Assembly (NCBI GenBank): GCA_937900985.1
Contig: CALCGM010000467.1
Coordinates: 1 to 7,567 of the forward strand
Length of the DNA: 7,567 bases
Direction: 5' to 3'
Origin: an uncultured Planctomycetaceae bacterium
Lineage (GTDB): Bacteria > Planctomycetota > Planctomycetia > Pirellulales > UBA1268
A model generated the notes under the pieces. That model searched no databases, was not told the DNA's origin, and was given only the letters and a program-made list of their open reading frames with translations. The position numbers and the translations under genes were made by a program. How positions within the stretch are numbered: position 1 is the first letter of the stretch; the number at the start of each line of letters is the position of its first letter. This document shows positions 6,600 to 7,567 of the stretch, in pieces.

Positions 6600-7424
6600 T
6601 CAGCGTTTCAAGGGAATGTAGTAGCTACAGCCCGTGCCTATTTTCCGCTCATACCCGATATCCATACCGAGCATTGTTTCGGCCCCACCGAGAAACAGGG
6701 CGCCGTCTGGCCGCAGCGTGCGTCGCATCCTCTCCAAGACGGCAATGCGTGTGGGCACATCGAAGTAGAGCAGCACGTTTCGCAGCAGAATGAAGTCGCA
6801 GGCGGGCATCGTCGGCCAGGGCTGTGTGAGATTGAGCTGACGAAACTCGATGAGCGAACGACAGCTCTGTGTCACGCTCCAGCGGCCCTGGAGCGGCCGG
6901 AAGTACTTCGCCTTCATGGCAGGGCTCAGGCCACGGGCCGTTTCCAGCTCGCTGTAGACTCCCTCCCTTGCTCGGCCCAGGGCGATCTGAGAAAGATCTG
7001 AGGCGATGATCCGCACTCGCCAGCCGGAGAGCAGGCTTGAGAAGCGTTCGTGCAGCAGCATCGCCAGGCTGTAGGGCTCCTGGCCAGTGGAGCAGGCTGC
7101 TGACCAGATCACGAGCTGCTTCATCACGCCGCGACGAGCCAGCAGGTCTGGAATCAGTCGGGCCAGCGTTTCAAACGGAGCCTTGTCGCGAAAAAACGAC
7201 GTTTCGTGGGTCATCATCGCGCAGATGACCTCGTCGACAAGCTGGGCGTCGTTGGTGTTCCGCAACGCCGCGACCAGGGCGTCGATGTCTGCCAGCCCTC
7301 GCTGCCGTGCCACCGGACGCAGGCGAGCCTCCACGAGATACTGCTTGGACTCGTCGAGCGACACGCCCGAGACTCGCTTGAGAAAGGCCCGCAGGTAGGC
7401 GAACTGCGGAGGACTGATCTGCAT
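6600..7424 (-). CDS. cheR: Chemotaxis protein methyltransferase CheR
   Basis: This is an S-adenosylmethionine-dependent methyltransferase that methylates glutamates on chemoreceptors, balancing CheB in sensory adaptation. It is full length (274 residues against about 285 in enterics). The N-terminal all-helical domain (residues 1-70) leads into MTHETSFFRD (71-80), the family's T-x-N/H-E-T-FFRD motif. The SAM-binding loop is WSAACSTGQEPYSLAM (107-122), the acidic residue after strand 2 is Asp143 (IASDLS), Asn198 lies in RQLNL, and the catalytic-domain signature FILLRNVLLYF (211-221) is followed by LRPDGALFLGGAETM (237-251). The ATG at 7424 has an AGGA seven bases upstream (complement of 7432-7435). 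The gene follows cheB by 20 bases on the same strand, so the two form an operon. It runs convergently into the REC-PP2C gene with 44 bases between stop codons; I see no convincing intrinsic terminator there. Assignment is firm. Confidence 0.96.
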   Translation of the reverse strand: MQISPPQFAYLRAFLKRVSGVSLDESKQYLVEARLRPVARQRGLADIDALVAALRNTNDAQLVDEVICAMMTHETSFFRDKAPFETLARLIPDLLARRGVMKQLVIWSAACSTGQEPYSLAMLLHERFSSLLSGWRVRIIASDLSQIALGRAREGVYSELETARGLSPAMKAKYFRPLQGRWSVTQSCRSLIEFRQLNLTQPWPTMPACDFILLRNVLLYFDVPTRIAVLERMRRTLRPDGALFLGGAETMLGMDIGYERKIGTGCSYYIPLKR

Positions 7425-7444
7425 GCGGGGATCCTGGGCGTCTG

Positions 7445-7567
7445 TCAGGAGGCGCCAGCCGTGCGGCGACGCAGCCGCAAGCCGACTTCGGCGCCAAGCT
7501 GCGCCAGAGGCAGGATGGCATCGGCGAGCCCCGCTCTCGCCACTTCACCAGGCATGCCCCACACCAC
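7445..7567 (-). CDS. cheB: Chemotaxis protein-glutamate methylesterase CheB, C-terminal end only
   Basis: Only the last 40 codons and the stop are in the window; the gene continues beyond the right edge. The visible residues begin VVWGMPGEVARAGLADAI and continue LPLAQLGAEV. This is the typical C-terminal end of the CheB methylesterase domain (family pattern V-Y/W-GMP-x-A...G-x-A-D-x-x-LPL). CheB removes methyl groups from, or deamidates, chemoreceptors and is normally controlled by an N-terminal receiver domain, which cannot be seen here. A basic tail, GLRLRRRTAGAS, follows the domain. Its position 20 bases ahead of cheR on the same strand supports the call, since cheB and cheR are often adjacent. 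Confidence 0.85.
   Translation of the reverse strand: MVWGMPGEVARAGLADAILPLAQLGAEVGLRLRRRTAGAS

Noticed and set aside
6556..6606. Possible bidirectional terminator between the convergent genes (ACGC...GCGT stem, GGTCGACC and CTTAAG palindromes)
   Set aside because: The stems are only four to six pairs, lack a proper T-run and partly lie in the cheR coding end. The short palindromes are restriction-site-like and can be chance.
6982..7000. Direct repeat GATCTGAG twice, 11 bases apart
   Set aside because: It lies inside cheR and encodes the conserved SDLSQI stretch after the Asp143 strand, so it is explained by coding.
7171..7548. Minus-strand open frame of 125 codons spanning the cheB-cheR junction
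   Set aside because: It is out of frame with both genes. The cheB C-terminal motif and the cheR motifs are in the other frames and are convincing.

Overview
The window is a GC-rich bacterial chromosomal segment with tightly packed genes and no stretch of 300 bases or more without a gene. The best guess at lineage is Planctomycetota. This rests on family resemblance only: a response-regulator/PP2C phosphatase whose metal motif reads G-D-F-L-N, a STAS protein with an S-S-A site in place of D-S-T-G, and enlarged loops in NuoM and NuoN. No rRNA, tRNA, CRISPR array, insertion sequence or other mobile element is visible. The content looks like core genome plus a signalling neighbourhood, not an island.

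Bases 1-3272 hold the 3' end of a respiratory complex I (nuo) operon on the + strand. They comprise nuoM, which enters from the left edge without its first ~100 codons, and a complete nuoN that starts inside the nuoM stop codon (GTGA overlap). Both encode antiporter-like, proton-translocating membrane subunits and keep the buried Glu and Lys residues of the family. Both also carry extra polar loop sequence relative to E. coli: about 40 residues in NuoM and about 70 in NuoN. A 9-bp perfect inverted repeat starting in the nuoN stop codon may end the operon.

Bases 3329-4604 (+) hold a small unrecognised helical protein of 156 residues and a complete TatD-family metal-dependent hydrolase. A GC-rich hairpin follows tatD.

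Bases 4726-6555 (+) encode a two-gene signalling unit: a single-domain STAS anti-sigma-factor-antagonist-like protein, then a response regulator joined by a linker and coiled coil to a PP2C/SpoIIE-type serine phosphatase. The natural inference is a partner-switching pathway in which an input signal phosphorylates the receiver, the phosphatase dephosphorylates the STAS protein, and a downstream partner is released or captured. No RsbW-like kinase lies in the window, so the third component must be elsewhere or absent.

Bases 6600-7567 are on the - strand and converge on the phosphatase gene. They contain a complete cheR (chemoreceptor methyltransferase) preceded by the last 40 codons of cheB (receptor methylesterase). 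The adaptation enzymes of a chemosensory pathway thus sit tail to tail with the STAS/PP2C pair, which suggests but does not prove a functional link. I saw no clearly new kind of system. The points most worth checking are the NuoN insertion, the atypical STAS phosphosite beside its phosphatase, the unrecognised 156-residue protein and the paired palindromes upstream of the STAS gene.
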